NCBI RefSeq assembly: GCF_000220835.1 | Contig: NZ_GL985606.1 | Coordinates: 2,076,330 to 2,140,329 of the forward strand | DNA: 64,000 bases | Source: Actinomyces sp. oral taxon 448 str. F0400 | Lineage (GTDB): Bacteria; Actinomycetota; Actinomycetes; Actinomycetales; Actinomycetaceae | Direction of reading: 5' to 3' | Shown here: piece after piece, positions 63,742 to 64,000 of the stretch | Layout: each line of letters starts with the position of its first letter | How positions within the stretch are numbered: position 1 is the first letter of the stretch | The notes under the pieces: model-generated | Told to the model about the DNA's origin: nothing | What the model saw: the letters and a program-made list of their open reading frames with translations, nothing else | Database searches by the model: none | Made by a program: the position numbers and the translations under genes

Positions 63742-64000
63742 TCATTCAATCGCTGTGATCTTGACTGCCGTGAGCTGGGCACGATGCCCCTGACGCTTGC
63801 GGAAGCCCGTCTTGTTCTTGAACTTGAGGATGTTGATCTTGGGGCCCTTCTCGTTACGGACGATCTCGGCGGTGACGGAGGATTCGGCGAGATCGTCGGC
63901 TCCAGCGGTCACCTTGTCGCCGTCCACCAGCATGACTGGAGCGAGGGAGACCTCATCGCCGATCTCGCCGGCGAGCTTGTCGACGACCACGACGTCACCG
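63742..64000 (-). CDS. rplU: 50S ribosomal protein L21, 5' end cut by window
   Basis: The 3' 86 codons of L21. [19 protein letters not shown] is followed by [46 protein letters not shown], ending with the normal C-terminal tail. The frame remains open to the window edge, so the start lies outside. rplU-rpmA order is conserved. Confidence 0.97.
   Translation of the reverse strand, partial: GDVVVVDKLAGEIGDEVSLAPVMLVDGDKVTAGADDLAESSVTAEIVRNEKGPKINILKFKNKTGFRKRQGHRAQLTAVKITAIE

Overview
The window is GC-rich, gene-dense bacterial DNA with short intergenic gaps, many 4-base ATGA/GTGA overlaps and frequent GTG starts. Gene content (actinobacterial-type LeuA, DUF3097, HrcA with a second DnaJ, polyphosphate glucokinase, fused PutA, MetS/MetP-type transporter, VKOR) points to an actinobacterium, most likely in Actinomycetaceae (Actinomyces/Schaalia-like). 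The genus is an inference from content, not a measured match.

Region by region: (1) 1-6350: 3' end of glgC, serB, sixA, dus, a YibE/F membrane protein and glyS. (2) 6500-9952: a zinc-uptake locus (znuA-znuC-znuB-zur) with a Zur-box-like palindrome in front of it. (3) 9984-13504: uppS, recO and leuA, the last behind a short Leu-rich leader peptide that looks like an attenuator. (4) 14077-23590: putA, an alpha/beta hydrolase embedded in membrane segments, and the overlapping operon phoH-ybeY-corC-era. (5) 23687-28433: an EamA permease, a TetR/ABC-2 efflux module with a palindromic operator over its promoter, a small membrane protein and rsmE. (6) 28492-34055: yggS, an MFS/LysR divergent pair, and hrcA-dnaJ under a CIRCE element. 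(7) 34188-48078: DUF3097, an NhaD-type antiporter, two small membrane proteins, leuS, HIT, a DtxR/VKOR pair, a metallophosphoesterase, a HAD phosphatase and the metP/metS transporter. (8) 48367-49876: deoD and ppgK.

49877-51926 is different: it carries no intact gene. I read fragments of a MarR regulator, a lipoprotein-like gene with frameshifts, a sigma-factor-like frame followed by a frameshifted secreted-protein gene, and the C-terminal end of a transposase. These sit directly beside two tRNA-Ala-like genes, one of which has an atypical anticodon loop. It looks like a decayed island.

52216-64000 returns to housekeeping genes: a phosphoglycerate-mutase-like phosphatase, rsfS, a large disordered membrane protein, nadD, a DeoR regulator, proA, proB, obg, rpmA and the start of rplU. 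Between proA and proB, on the opposite strand and with its own TATAAT box, sits a two-gene cassette: an AAA/ABC-type ATPase overlapping a TOPRIM-like DUF4276 protein. It resembles ATPase-plus-nuclease anti-phage pairs and is the best candidate here for an undescribed system.

A recurring feature is a -10-like hexamer 6-8 bases before the start codon (serB, sixA, leuA leader, EamA, ABC ATPase, rsmE, yggS, DUF3097, HIT, HAD, proA), which suggests widespread leaderless transcription. Convergent gene ends often carry strong hairpins without a U-tract.
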